Positions 35,500 through 44,901 of a DNA stretch of 45,274 nucleotides are shown piece after piece. Every line of letters begins with the position of its first letter. The stretch's first letter is position 1. The notes beneath the pieces were generated by a model. It had not been told where the DNA came from. It searched no databases and saw only the letters and a program-made list of their open reading frames with translations. The stretch lies in assembly GCA_017881905.1 (NCBI GenBank), contig JADGQI010000099.1, positions 1 through 45,274 of the forward strand, written 5' to 3'. The translations under genes were made by a program, and so were the position numbers. This DNA is from Chloroflexota bacterium. Lineage in GTDB: Bacteria > Chloroflexota > Limnocylindria > Limnocylindrales > CSP1-4.

Positions 35500-38400
35500 C
35501 TACCGCGCCCGGAGCGCAAGGCCGCGGTAGCCCGGCACGAACCCCGCGTCGAGCAGGAGCGGCCGCCAGGTCGACTCGGCGACCGGCCGGCCGTCCACCT
35601 TCGCGACGAGCAGCTCGCGCATCCGCCCGTCGGCGACGAGGGCACCGAGCGCGCGCAGCGCCAACGCGGCGACCGTCGGCTCGTCGGCGGCCGGCAACAT
35701 CGCGAGCGACCGGCCGCCGCGCTCGAGAAACGCCGCGGCGACGCCGTCGACGAGGACCGTGTATGCCCCGGCGACGCGGGCGAACGCGCGGCGGTCGGCA
35801 TCGTCCCGACGCGGCCACACCAGGGCGGCGCCATACGGGTTGGCCGGGTCAGCCGCCGCCAACAGGTGGACCCGGGCTCGATCTGGCAGCTCGGCGGGAT
35901 CGCGGACCGACCGTAGCCGGTCGATCGCGCCGGGGAGCGAGAACTGGGCCGCGCCGAGCCCGTCGACGAAGTAGCCGCGGCGGACCCGACCGGCTTCCTC
36001 CAGCGCCCGCAGGACCGGGTAGACGGCGCTGAAGCCGCCGAACACGCCCTCGGCGGCGACGGCCTCGCGGGTCAGGACCCCGTGCCGATCGAGCAGCGTC
36101 AGGGCGAGCGCGTGGAGGCGTTCGGTCGTGGTCGGTCCCGAGGTTGGGGACGGTTCGGCCATGCCGGGCCCGATCAGCGTCCCATCGCCGCTCGTGCAAT
36201 CGGTCGGCCCGGACACGTCGGCGGGCCCGATCAGCGACCATCGCCCGGCGGCCTCGGGCGGGCCCAGGCTCGTCAGGCGTCCGGTCCGGCGCTTCGCCTC
36301 GCGGCCGGGTCGGGCCCAGCGGAGCGCCCGAAGCGGGGCGAACGTGTCGTTGGTCAGCTCGCCTGCCCAGACGAGGTCCCACAGCGCGTCGAGCATCTCG
36401 CGGTCCGGTCCGCCCCCTGCCGCGGCATGGATCTCGCGATAGAACGATGCGCCGCGCCGCGCGAGGAACGTCCGGATGGCCGCGTGCCGCGGCGAGTCCG
36501 GTCGCTCGGTCGTGGCCGCCTCCACCGAGCCGGGCCCCCCGGCCAGCCGGAGCGACTCCCGTCCGGGGCGGGACAGGGCGATCCGCCCATCGTCGCGGCC
36601 GAGGCTGCCCCGGCCGACCCAGACCACCTCGCCGAGCGCGCCGAGCTCGTCGAGCAGGCGCGGCTGGTACCCAGGGACACGGACCGGGAGCACATCGCGC
36701 TCGAGGATCGACGCCGGGATCGGCAGGCCCGCCAGCTGGTCGACGACCTCGGCCAGGCGCTCGAGCGCGGCGGGGCCGTGGAACGCGGGCGGCGCGTCGC
36801 TCGGTCCGCCGCCGAGTCGCGGCAGCGCGGCGACCCCCTGCCAATCGGGCAGGAACCGCCCGAGCGCGGCCGGATCGACCGGCTCGACCTCGCGGCGGAG
36901 CCGGGCGAGCGAGCGGCGACGCAGCTGGCGAAGGACCTCCGGGTCACACCACTCGCGTTCGGCCCCGCCGGGCCGGAACTCGCCGCGCAGGATCGTCCCG
37001 GCTGCCATCAGCCGCCCGAGTGCGTCCTCGACCACGCCCGCCGGCAGGCCCCAGCGGATGGCCGGCTCGGGCGTCAGGAACGGCCCATGTGTCCGCGCGA
37101 ACCGGGCGAGGAGCCCCTCGAGCGCCGCGCTGGTCGGCTCGAGGAACGCGAGCGGCAGGCCGGCCGGCGGCTGGACCCCGACCCCGTCGCGGAAGCGCGC
37201 CGCATCCTCGATCGCGATCCAGCGGACCTCGCCGACGATCCTGACCGCGACGGCTCGCCGCCCCGCCGCCAGCGCTCCCAGCCATCCGGCGCTCTCGGCC
37301 GGCGACACGGCGCACCGCGCGGCCACCTCCGCCTCGGTCAGATCTCCGATCCGCCGGAGGAGGTCGTGGAGCTGGTCGGCGGTCGTCGCCCAGCGCTCGT
37401 CGGCCAGGGCCTGGAGGGCCAGCTCGAGGTCGGCCAGCGCGTCCGGGTCGAGCAGCTCGCGCAGCTCCTCCTGGCCAAGCAGCTCTCGCAGGAGGTCACG
37501 GTCGAGCGTGAGCGCCTGGGCGCGCCGCTCGGCCAGCGGGGCGTCGCCCTCGTACATGAATGCGGCGACATAGTCGAACAGGAGCGAGCTGGCGAATGGC
37601 GACGCGCGGACGGTCTCGACCCGGTGGACGGCGACCTCGCGCCGGGCGACCCCGGCCAGGATCTCGCGGAGCGCCGGAAGGTCGAACACGTCGGACAGGC
37701 ATTCGCGGTACGTCTCGACGAGGATCGGGAAGCTGCCGTAGCGGCTGGCGACGGCCAGCAATCCGGCGGCGCGTTGGCGTTGCTGCCAGAGCGGCGTCCG
37801 CGTCCCCGGGCGACGCCGCGGCAGGAGCAGGGCCCGGGCCGCGTTCTCGCGGAAGCGTGAAGCGAACAGGGCCGAGTCGGCGACCTTCCCGACCACGAGG
37901 TCCTCGATCTCGTCCGGGTCGGGGAACAGCAGGTCGTCGATCCCGTCGAGGTCACCGTCGGGCAACCGGATCGCGATGCCGTCGTCCGACCAGATGGTCT
38001 GGACCTCGGCGCCGAGGCGCTCGGCGAGGCGGGTCTCGATCGCCAACGCCCACGGAGCATGGACGCGGCCGCCGAACGGGGTCAGGAGGCACAGCCGCCA
38101 GTCGCCGAGCTCGTCGCGGAAGCGCTCGACGACCACGCGTCGATCGGTCGGCAGGGCGCCGGCGACCGCACGCTCGTCCTCGAGGTAGGAGAGCAGGTTC
38201 TCGGCGGCCATCGGATCGAGGTCGTTGCGGTCGCCGAGGCGCGTCAGGGCCGCGGCCCGTCCCCGCGCGCCGCGCCCGAGCTGGTCCTCGAGCTCCGCCA
38301 CGAACGAGCCCACGGCCCGGCCCAGCTCGATCGGCCGGCCGACCGCATCGCCGTGCCAGAACGGTAGCCGGCCCGGCTCGCCCGGCGCGGGTGACACGAC

Positions 38401-40236
38401 GACGCGGTCGTGCGAGATCTCCTCGATCCGCCAGCCCGACGCCCCGAGCGTGATCACCTCGCCGACGCGGCTCTCGTAGACCATCTCCTCGTCGAGCTCG
38501 CCGACCCGCCGCCCGGGCGTCCCCGGGTCGCCGACGAGGAACACCCCGTACAGGCCCCGGTCCGGGATCGTCCCGCCGCTGGTCACCGCCACGACCCGTG
38601 CGTCGCGCCGTCCCTCGACCACCCCGGTCACCCGGTCCCAGGTCACTCGCGCCTTGAGCTCGGCGAACTCGTCGGAGGGGTACGCCCCGGCGAGCATCGA
38701 CAGGACGCCCTCGAACGCCTCGCGCCCAAGCGACTCGTACGGCATCGCCCGGGTCAGCGTCGCGTGGAGGTCGTCGACCGTCCAGCGCTCCATGACGCTC
38801 ATCGCCACGATCTGCTGAGCGAGGACGTCGAGCGGGTTGCGCGGGATCGTCGTCGTCTCGATCGCCCCGGCGTGCATCCGCTCGGCGACGACCGCCGCCT
38901 CGAGCAGGTCCCCCCGGTACTTCGGGAAGATGACCCCGCGAGACGGTGCGTCGACCTGGTGCCCGGCCCGGCCGATCCGCTGCAACCCGCGCGCCACCGA
39001 GGTCGGCGATTCGACCTGGATGACCAGGTCGACCGCGCCCATGTCGATCCCGAGCTCGAGGCTCGACGTCGCGACGATCGCGGGCAGGCGTCCGTCCTTG
39101 AGCGCCTCTTCGATCGCGACCCGCTGCTCGCGCGCGATCGAGCCGTGGTGGGCGCGGACGAGCTCCTCGCCCGCCAGCTCGTTCAGCCGCTGGGCGAGCC
39201 GCTCGGCCAGCCGTCGGCTGTTGCAGAAGACGATCGTCGAGCGATGTGCCCGGATGAGCTCGAGGATGCGCGGATGGATCGCGGGCCAGATGCTGACCCT
39301 CGCCTCCGGGCCGCCGGCCGGGCCGCCCGGCTGCTCGTCGAGCGGGAGCGCCTCGCCGATCCGGCTCATGTCCTCGATCGGGACCACGACCGACAGCTCG
39401 AGCGGCTTCCGCGCGCCGGCGTCGACGATCGCGACGTCCCGGTCGGGACCGATACCGCCGAGGAATCGCGCGATCGTCTCGAGCGGGCGCTGGGTCGCCG
39501 ACAGGCCGATCCGCTGGATCGGTGCCGCGGCGGGACCGCGCAGGTGCTCGAGTCGCTCCAGGCTCAGCGCGAGGTGGGCGCCGCGCTTCGTCCCGGCGAT
39601 CGCGTGGACCTCATCGACGATGACGTGCTCGACACCGCGCAGGCCGTCGCGGGCCGCGCTCGTGAGGAGGAGGTAGAGCGACTCCGGCGTCGTGATCAGG
39701 ATGTCGGGCGGCCTGCGCGCGTACTGCCGCCGCTCCTCGGCGCTCGTGTCCCCGGTCCGCAGGCCGACCGAGATCGACGGGGCCGGGTCGCCTCGGCGGG
39801 CGGCCGCCAGCGCGATCCCGGCCAGTGGCGCTCGGAGGTTTCGCTCGATGTCGTACGACAGCGCCTTGAGCGGTGAGACGTACAGGACTCGGACGTGACC
39901 CGGTCGCTCCCGAGTCGCCGGCGGAGACGGCGCCCGCACGAGCCGGTCGAGGCACCACAGGAACGCAGCGAGGGTCTTGCCACTCCCGGTCGGGGCGTGG
40001 ATGAGGGTGTGCCGACCAGCCGAGATCGCGGCCCAGCCATCGATCTGCGCCCGGGTCGGGGCCGGGAAGGCGCTCCCGAACCAATCGGCGACGGCCGGAT
40101 CGAACGCGCCGAGCGGGTCGGGCGGGTCGGGCGGGTCGCTCCGCCGGTTCGAGCGCACGGACCCCGGACGCCGCTCCGCGGGCACGCTGTCGTCGAGCGA
40201 TGGAGCCGGGGTGGGGGTCGTTCGTCGGGCGGCCAC
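35500..40236 (-). CDS. lhr: Lhr-family DEAD/DEAH ATP-dependent helicase
   Basis: 1578 aa; HAPTGSGKTLAAFLWCLDRL, VIVDEVHAIAGTKRGAHL, LQRIGRAGHQ motifs and long Lhr C-terminal region. Confidence 0.95.
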   Translation of the reverse strand: MAARRTTPTPAPSLDDSVPAERRPGSVRSNRRSDPPDPPDPLGAFDPAVADWFGSAFPAPTRAQIDGWAAISAGRHTLIHAPTGSGKTLAAFLWCLDRLVRAPSPPATRERPGHVRVLYVSPLKALSYDIERNLRAPLAGIALAAARRGDPAPSISVGLRTGDTSAEERRQYARRPPDILITTPESLYLLLTSAARDGLRGVEHVIVDEVHAIAGTKRGAHLALSLERLEHLRGPAAAPIQRIGLSATQRPLETIARFLGGIGPDRDVAIVDAGARKPLELSVVVPIEDMSRIGEALPLDEQPGGPAGGPEARVSIWPAIHPRILELIRAHRSTIVFCNSRRLAERLAQRLNELAGEELVRAHHGSIAREQRVAIEEALKDGRLPAIVATSSLELGIDMGAVDLVIQVESPTSVARGLQRIGRAGHQVDAPSRGVIFPKYRGDLLEAAVVAERMHAGAIETTTIPRNPLDVLAQQIVAMSVMERWTVDDLHATLTRAMPYESLGREAFEGVLSMLAGAYPSDEFAELKARVTWDRVTGVVEGRRDARVVAVTSGGTIPDRGLYGVFLVGDPGTPGRRVGELDEEMVYESRVGEVITLGASGWRIEEISHDRVVVSPAPGEPGRLPFWHGDAVGRPIELGRAVGSFVAELEDQLGRGARGRAAALTRLGDRNDLDPMAAENLLSYLEDERAVAGALPTDRRVVVERFRDELGDWRLCLLTPFGGRVHAPWALAIETRLAERLGAEVQTIWSDDGIAIRLPDGDLDGIDDLLFPDPDEIEDLVVGKVADSALFASRFRENAARALLLPRRRPGTRTPLWQQRQRAAGLLAVASRYGSFPILVETYRECLSDVFDLPALREILAGVARREVAVHRVETVRASPFASSLLFDYVAAFMYEGDAPLAERRAQALTLDRDLLRELLGQEELRELLDPDALADLELALQALADERWATTADQLHDLLRRIGDLTEAEVAARCAVSPAESAGWLGALAAGRRAVAVRIVGEVRWIAIEDAARFRDGVGVQPPAGLPLAFLEPTSAALEGLLARFARTHGPFLTPEPAIRWGLPAGVVEDALGRLMAAGTILRGEFRPGGAEREWCDPEVLRQLRRRSLARLRREVEPVDPAALGRFLPDWQGVAALPRLGGGPSDAPPAFHGPAALERLAEVVDQLAGLPIPASILERDVLPVRVPGYQPRLLDELGALGEVVWVGRGSLGRDDGRIALSRPGRESLRLAGGPGSVEAATTERPDSPRHAAIRTFLARRGASFYREIHAAAGGGPDREMLDALWDLVWAGELTNDTFAPLRALRWARPGREAKRRTGRLTSLGPPEAAGRWSLIGPADVSGPTDCTSGDGTLIGPGMAEPSPTSGPTTTERLHALALTLLDRHGVLTREAVAAEGVFGGFSAVYPVLRALEEAGRVRRGYFVDGLGAAQFSLPGAIDRLRSVRDPAELPDRARVHLLAAADPANPYGAALVWPRRDDADRRAFARVAGAYTVLVDGVAAAFLERGGRSLAMLPAADEPTVAALALRALGALVADGRMRELLVAKVDGRPVAESTWRPLLLDAGFVPGYRGLALRAR

Positions 40237-40280
40237 GGGACGCCGAGTATAGGCCGGCCGCCTGTTCCGCGCTGCTTACT

Positions 40281-40298
40281 TTCGAACAGATGGTCGAA
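40281..40298. promoter_or_regulatory. SOS-box-like dyad ttcgaacagatggtcgaa upstream of lhr
   Basis: TCGAAC-N4-GGTCGA: one mismatch from the Gram-positive/actinobacterial LexA consensus CGAACNNNNGTTCG; about 45 bp upstream of lhr ATG. Confidence 0.45.
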
Positions 40299-40323
40299 TC
40301 TCGATGAGGTCGTGGCGAATCGA

Positions 40324-40351
40324 AACGGCGGGCCGTCGAGAGCCCGCCGTT
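40324..40351 (-). terminator. Rho-independent-like terminator downstream of the DoxX gene
   Basis: 10-bp stem aacggcgggc / gcccgccgtt; minus strand continues tttcgattcg. Confidence 0.65.
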
Positions 40352-40373
40352 CCGAACGAAGGCTGGAGAGTCG

Positions 40374-40985
40374 TCAGGCAGTCGCGCTGGTCGTGCTGGC
40401 CGCGCTGGCCGCGCTGGCCGGCTCGAGCGGATCACCCGATAGGATCCACTTGCGGATGAAGTTGTGGTTCTGGCCGAACTCCGTGCCCGCGGCCCACTGG
40501 TCGAGGCCGTAGTACTTGCCCGCGCCGAGGCCGGCGATCGCCAGCAGCACGACCATGTAGGTCAGGTGCTCTTCGACGATGCCGTTGGTGAACGCCCAAC
40601 CGGCGACGAAGAACAGGGCCATCATCAGGGCGCCCATGATCGCGCCGAACCGGGTCAGGAGGCCGAGGATCAGTGAGATGCCGATCCCGAGCTCCCCGTA
40701 CACGACCATGGGATTGATGATCGCCAGGGCCGTGCTGTTCTTCGACAGGCTGACCCACAGGTCGTGGGTCGGGTTGTAGATGACGACCGCCGCGTCCGCG
40801 GCCGGCGCTGCCACGAACGGCCAGCCGAGGCTGCCACCGGTCGCATGACCCAGGTACCCAGCGGCCGAAAAGCCGGCGGGCCCGCTGCCCAGGAGCTTAT
40901 CCAGGCCGGCCCATAGGAAGATGATGCCGACGACGATCCGCAGGAGCGCGACGCCCCTTCGGTGCCATGGTGCTGTGATCTGCAT
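40374..40985 (-). CDS. DoxX/DoxD family membrane protein (thiosulfate:quinone oxidoreductase small-subunit-like)
   Basis: LLRIVVGIIFLWAGLDKLLG, VVYGELGIGISLILGLLTRFGAIMGALM. Confidence 0.85.
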   Translation of the reverse strand: MQITAPWHRRGVALLRIVVGIIFLWAGLDKLLGSGPAGFSAAGYLGHATGGSLGWPFVAAPAADAAVVIYNPTHDLWVSLSKNSTALAIINPMVVYGELGIGISLILGLLTRFGAIMGALMMALFFVAGWAFTNGIVEEHLTYMVVLLAIAGLGAGKYYGLDQWAAGTEFGQNHNFIRKWILSGDPLEPASAASAASTTSATA

Positions 40986-41051
40986 TTCCTGACCCTCCCT
41001 GGGCGCCTGTTCGAGCCGCCCTGTTCATCCTGGCGTCTCCGGCGCTCCGAA

Positions 41052-41091
41052 CCGTCATCACCATACCGATGGTTGACGACCGTGATGACGG
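41052..41091. promoter_or_regulatory. Long inverted repeat ccgtcatcac-N20-gtgatgacgg
   Basis: Perfect 10-bp arms in the intergenic region upstream of the DoxX gene; spacer holds accat/atggt. Confidence 0.5.
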
Positions 41092-41322
41092 GCCATGAGG
41101 CCCGCCTTGGGGGTGCCATTGGTCGGCACCTTGACCCTCGCGAAGGTCACCTCGAGCACGGCCGTGTCGCACGGGCGACAGCCGGGGTAGGCCTCGTGCG
41201 ACTCGCATCGGTGGCTGGGGTTGACCGGTCACGGGTCGGCCAGGCGGTCGTCCGGACGGGCCGCCGGGTGGAGCATTCAGTCAACGGATGCGGCAGCACC
41301 CACGAACGATCAAGGGGATGAC

Positions 41323-41535
41323 ATGAACACCTACTTCAGCCAGGAGTTCACTCGTCACCATCAGGCCGATCTGATGCGCGAGGCGGACCGGCAGCGGCTC
41401 GCCAAGCAGGCCCACGAGGCTCGGATCCACTCGACGCCGGATCCGAAGTGGGGTGGCAGCAATCGCCTCCTGGTGGCTCTCGGAAGCGCGGCGGCGGCGA
41501 TCATCGCCACCGCATCCGCGGTCCTCGCCGGCTGA
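41323..41535 (+). CDS. Small hypothetical protein with C-terminal TM (70 aa)
   Basis: MNTYFSQEFTRHHQADLMREADRQRLAKQAHEAR...; followed by a terminator hairpin. Confidence 0.6.
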   Translation: MNTYFSQEFTRHHQADLMREADRQRLAKQAHEARIHSTPDPKWGGSNRLLVALGSAAAAIIATASAVLAG

Positions 41536-41560
41536 CGCCGACGATCGACTCCGACCGAAC

Positions 41561-41588
41561 GAAGCGGCGAGCTGGGGCTCGCCGCTTC
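41561..41588 (+). terminator. Rho-independent-like terminator
   Basis: 12-bp perfect stem gaagcggcgagc / gctcgccgcttc, loop tggg, then ttctac. Confidence 0.7.
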
Positions 41589-41590
41589 TT

Positions 41591-43360
41591 CTACGCCCGG
41601 TAGGCCACGACCAGCGCGGGATCGTCGCCCGACGGCCCAGGGATCCGCTCGAACCCGACCCGTGTCAGCAGGCGATCCGCGATCTCGCGGCGGCTCGCGA
41701 TCGGCAGCGGTTCGATCACATCGCGCTCCCCCAGTCCGATCCTCGCGACGAGGCGGACGCTCCGTTCGCGGGCATCCCCGACCGACGCCGCGAGAAGCGC
41801 CCCGGCGAGACCTCGGCGCCGCCAGCCCGGAGCGACGCCGAGTGCGATCAGCTCGTCCTCCGGCGCGGTCGACCGGGCCGGGGCTGTCCCAGGGCCGGGC
41901 TGGGCGGAAGCCGTGAGGGCGACCCCGACGAGATGCTCCCCGTCGACCGCGCCGACGAGATGCGCGCCGGCGCGGACCGCGCGGACGAGGATGCCCAGCG
42001 CGGCGCGGGGATCGCACGGGGCGATCGTCCGCGCGGCCAGCCGAAGGCCGTCGAGCGACGCCGCATCCAGGCGCCGGATGACCGGCGTGCCGCTCGGTCC
42101 CAGCGGAGGATCCCAGCGATCGGCGGCCGTGACACCGTCTCGTCCGGTCCCGACGGTCATCGCGTCGGACCAGCCGCGATCCTCGGCAACGGTCGACAGC
42201 CTCGGGACGATGAGCTCGCGCACCAGCTCGAGGGTGGCGAGGGACTGGCTTTCCGCGGTCTCCTGACTCGGACCCCGTCCGAAGCCAGCGTTCGTCGGGT
42301 CGTCGAATCGATCCGGCAGCGGTCCCGGGTCCCAACGGGCGGCCTCGCCCGCCCATCGTTCGCGCCAGGCCTCGGGGACGGCATCGGGCACCGCGCGGTG
42401 GGCTCCGGCCAGCCACGTGAGCGCCCACGCCCGCGGCACGACCCGATAGACCTCGTATCCACCGCCGCCCGTGGCCAGCCAGCGCCCGCCCGCGAACCGG
42501 TGGGCTACGGCGTCCACCAGGCGCGCCGCCTCGCCCATCCCCGTCGTGGTGACCCTGAGGTGCGCCAGGGGGTCCCAAGCGTGACTGTCCGCGCCGTGCT
42601 GGCTGACGATGAGGTCGGGCCCGAAGGTCGCGGCCAGGGTCGGGACGAGCGCCCGGATCGCCGCCAGCCAGACACCGTCCCCGCTGAGCGGCTCGAAGGG
42701 CACGTTGACAACGGTCCCCGCCGCGACCCCTTCCCCGGCCTCGTCGGCGGACCCGGTCCCCGGGAAGAGATAGCGCCCCGATTCATGGAACGAGACGGTC
42801 ATGACGCCCGGGTCGTCGCGGTGGATCGCCTCGACCCCGTCGCCGTGATGGACGTCGAGGTCGACATACAGGACGCGGAGGCCGGCCCGACGGGCCGACG
42901 AGATCGCCAGGGCCGGGTCGTCGTAGACGCAGAACCCGGACGCGCGCTCCGGCATGGCGTGATGGAGACCGCCGCCCGGGTGGTAGGCGTGCTCGACGTC
43001 GCCCCGGAGGATCGCCGCCATGGCCGCGAGCGAACCGCCGGCGACCGCAGCGGCCGCCGCGTGCATGCCACGGAACGGCGGGACATCGCCCAGCGGCGCG
43101 ATCCCGAACGCCGGCGGAATGCCCGGGTCCGCGCTGAACCGGCGGACCGCTGCCAGGTACGCCTCGGTGTGCACGGCGAGCAGCTCGTCGTCGGTCGCCG
43201 GCTGGGGGGCGAGTCCCGGTACGGCTCCGACGGCCCGGAGCAGGTCGATGCCGGGACCGAAGCGACGCGGGGTCAGCGGGTGATGAGCCCCGAAGTCGTA
43301 GGTCGCCGACCGCGGCCCGAAGACGAGCAGCGGGCCGTCGGAGGCGGCAGGACCGACCAT
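41591..43360 (-). CDS. Fusion protein: histone deacetylase/AcuC-like deacetylase (N-term) plus GNAT acetyltransferase (C-term)
   Basis: HDAC motifs YHPGGGLHHAMPERASGFCVYDDPALAI, LYVDLDVHHGDGVEAIHRDDP, SQHGADSHAWDPLA; GNAT motif A ELIALGVAPGWRRRGLAGALLAA; ORF may start at 43381. Confidence 0.88.
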   Translation of the reverse strand: MVGPAASDGPLLVFGPRSATYDFGAHHPLTPRRFGPGIDLLRAVGAVPGLAPQPATDDELLAVHTEAYLAAVRRFSADPGIPPAFGIAPLGDVPPFRGMHAAAAAVAGGSLAAMAAILRGDVEHAYHPGGGLHHAMPERASGFCVYDDPALAISSARRAGLRVLYVDLDVHHGDGVEAIHRDDPGVMTVSFHESGRYLFPGTGSADEAGEGVAAGTVVNVPFEPLSGDGVWLAAIRALVPTLAATFGPDLIVSQHGADSHAWDPLAHLRVTTTGMGEAARLVDAVAHRFAGGRWLATGGGGYEVYRVVPRAWALTWLAGAHRAVPDAVPEAWRERWAGEAARWDPGPLPDRFDDPTNAGFGRGPSQETAESQSLATLELVRELIVPRLSTVAEDRGWSDAMTVGTGRDGVTAADRWDPPLGPSGTPVIRRLDAASLDGLRLAARTIAPCDPRAALGILVRAVRAGAHLVGAVDGEHLVGVALTASAQPGPGTAPARSTAPEDELIALGVAPGWRRRGLAGALLAASVGDARERSVRLVARIGLGERDVIEPLPIASRREIADRLLTRVGFERIPGPSGDDPALVVAYRA

Positions 43361-43379
43361 GCGTGGCACGATACCCGGC

Positions 43380-43793
43380 ATGGAACGCGTCTACACCACT
43401 CCGCGGATCGACAAGCTCGGGGTGCGGCCGGGGGCTCGGGTGGCGATCGTCGGGGTCCCCGACGCCGACCTTCGCGACGAGCTCCGGGCGCGGACCCACG
43501 ACCTGACCGAGGGCGCCCCGCTCGCGGACACCGACATCGTGATCTTCGGGGCCGATTCGCAGCCTGCGCTCGGCCGGCTCGGCGAGCTCAGGACCAGGAT
43601 CGTCCCGAACGGCGCGATCTGGGTCGTCTCGCCGAAGGGCAAGGCGGCCACGCTCCGCGACGTCGAGGTGATGGCGGCGGCGCGGGCGGTCGGCCTGGTG
43701 GACAACAAGGTCGCCAGCTTCTCGCCGACCCACACGGCCATGCGCCTGGTCATCCCGGTCGCCCTGCGACCCTCCGTCCATCCCGCCGGCTGA
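43380..43793 (+). CDS. DUF3052-like protein
   Basis: KLGVRPGARVAIVGVPD, GAIWVVSPKGK, GLVDNKVASFSPTHTAMRLVIP. Confidence 0.75.
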   Translation: MERVYTTPRIDKLGVRPGARVAIVGVPDADLRDELRARTHDLTEGAPLADTDIVIFGADSQPALGRLGELRTRIVPNGAIWVVSPKGKAATLRDVEVMAAARAVGLVDNKVASFSPTHTAMRLVIPVALRPSVHPAG

Positions 43794-43810
43794 GGCTGTA
43801 CCATCGGGCC

Positions 43811-44002
43811 ATGCCCGACCTGCTCGTGCTCCTCGTCATCCTCCTGATCGTCGTCGTGATCTGGCGCGGCCCGAAGACCATCCCGCTCATCGGGAACATG
43901 CTCGGCCGAGGCGTCAAGGAGGCCCGGAAGGAAGTGTCCGAGATCCAGAAGGATCACGACACGACGAGCGGCGGCCAGACCCCACCGGCTCCCCCGGCCT
44001 GA
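43811..44002 (+). CDS. TatA/E-like twin-arginine translocase subunit
   Basis: 63 aa; short TM then GPKTIPLIGNMLGRGVKEARKEV amphipathic helix; lacks the canonical Phe of FGPKKLP. Confidence 0.75.
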   Translation: MPDLLVLLVILLIVVVIWRGPKTIPLIGNMLGRGVKEARKEVSEIQKDHDTTSGGQTPPAPPA

Positions 44003-44008
44003 CCCTTT

Positions 44009-44034
44009 CGTTCGGTGCCTGTCGGCACCGAACG
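44009..44034. terminator. Hairpin between tatA-like gene and Tat-signal gene
   Basis: 11-bp perfect stem cgttcggtgcc / ggcaccgaacg, loop tgtc. Confidence 0.6.
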
Positions 44035-44137
44035 GTCCTCCTCGGACGAAGGCGCCCCGGGTGCGCCGTCTATCCTTCGCGCGTCCCAGGCGAGGATCGT
44101 CGACGCGGTCCCCCGGCGGACCAGGAGGATCGACCCC

Positions 44138-44890
44138 ATGGCCATCGACTCGACCGACCGCGTCACCTCCCGCCGGGCGATCCTGACGGCGGCGCTCGGG
44201 GGCGCGGCCGCGATCGGCGTCCAGGCGCTGGCGACCGCCCCGGGTGTCCGCGCCGTCGACGTCCCGGCGCTGCTCAACGTGTCGAACGCCGCAACGGCCC
44301 GGACGACGATCAGCGCCGGGCTCGCCACCGACGCGACCCTGGCCGTCGCCAACACCGACGCCGGGTACGGCGCCAGGATCACCGCCGATCCGACCAACGG
44401 GGCCGGGACCGGCGCGTGGGTCGCGGTCGGAGATGCGACCAACGCCTGGGACCTGACCACATCCCAGCTGACGACCGCGGAGACCGGCGTGTACGGCTAT
44501 TCGGACACGTCGGCGCTCAACGCCGCGGGCGTGTGGGGTGATTCGATCCAGGGCACCGGCGTGGTCGGGACCGGCGACTACGGCGTCCTGGGCGCCTCGG
44601 CCGGTGCCGCCGGCGTCTACGCTCAGGGCATCGCGCCGGCCAGGGCCCTGGTGGTCGACGGGTCCGTTCACTTCACGATGAGCGGCAGGATCTCGGTCTA
44701 CAAGACCAAGACGTCGGCCTCGAAGGCGGTCACCGGCGTGACCTCCGCCAGCCTGGTCTTCGCGGTCCTCGCGACGGCGCGAACGGGCGTCTACGTCCGG
44801 GCGGCCGTCGCGTCCGCCGGGAAGGTGACCGTCTACCTCAACAAGGCCCCCGGGCTGTCGACCAACGTCAACTTCGTCGTGCTCGACTGA
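44138..44890 (+). CDS. Tat-signal secreted protein with trimeric beta-helix/fibre-like repeats
   Basis: TSRRAILTAALGGAAAIG signal; GVYGYSDTS..GVWGDSIQGTGVVGTGDYGVLGASAGAAGVYAQG repeats; RBS aggagg upstream. Confidence 0.7.
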   Translation: MAIDSTDRVTSRRAILTAALGGAAAIGVQALATAPGVRAVDVPALLNVSNAATARTTISAGLATDATLAVANTDAGYGARITADPTNGAGTGAWVAVGDATNAWDLTTSQLTTAETGVYGYSDTSALNAAGVWGDSIQGTGVVGTGDYGVLGASAGAAGVYAQGIAPARALVVDGSVHFTMSGRISVYKTKTSASKAVTGVTSASLVFAVLATARTGVYVRAAVASAGKVTVYLNKAPGLSTNVNFVVLD

Positions 44891-44901
44891 GGCGGGCGAC
44901 G

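Noticed and set aside
41453-44002. 849-aa plus-strand ORF
   Set aside because: Antisense shadow of the HDAC-GNAT gene running into the real TatA-like reading frame at 43811.
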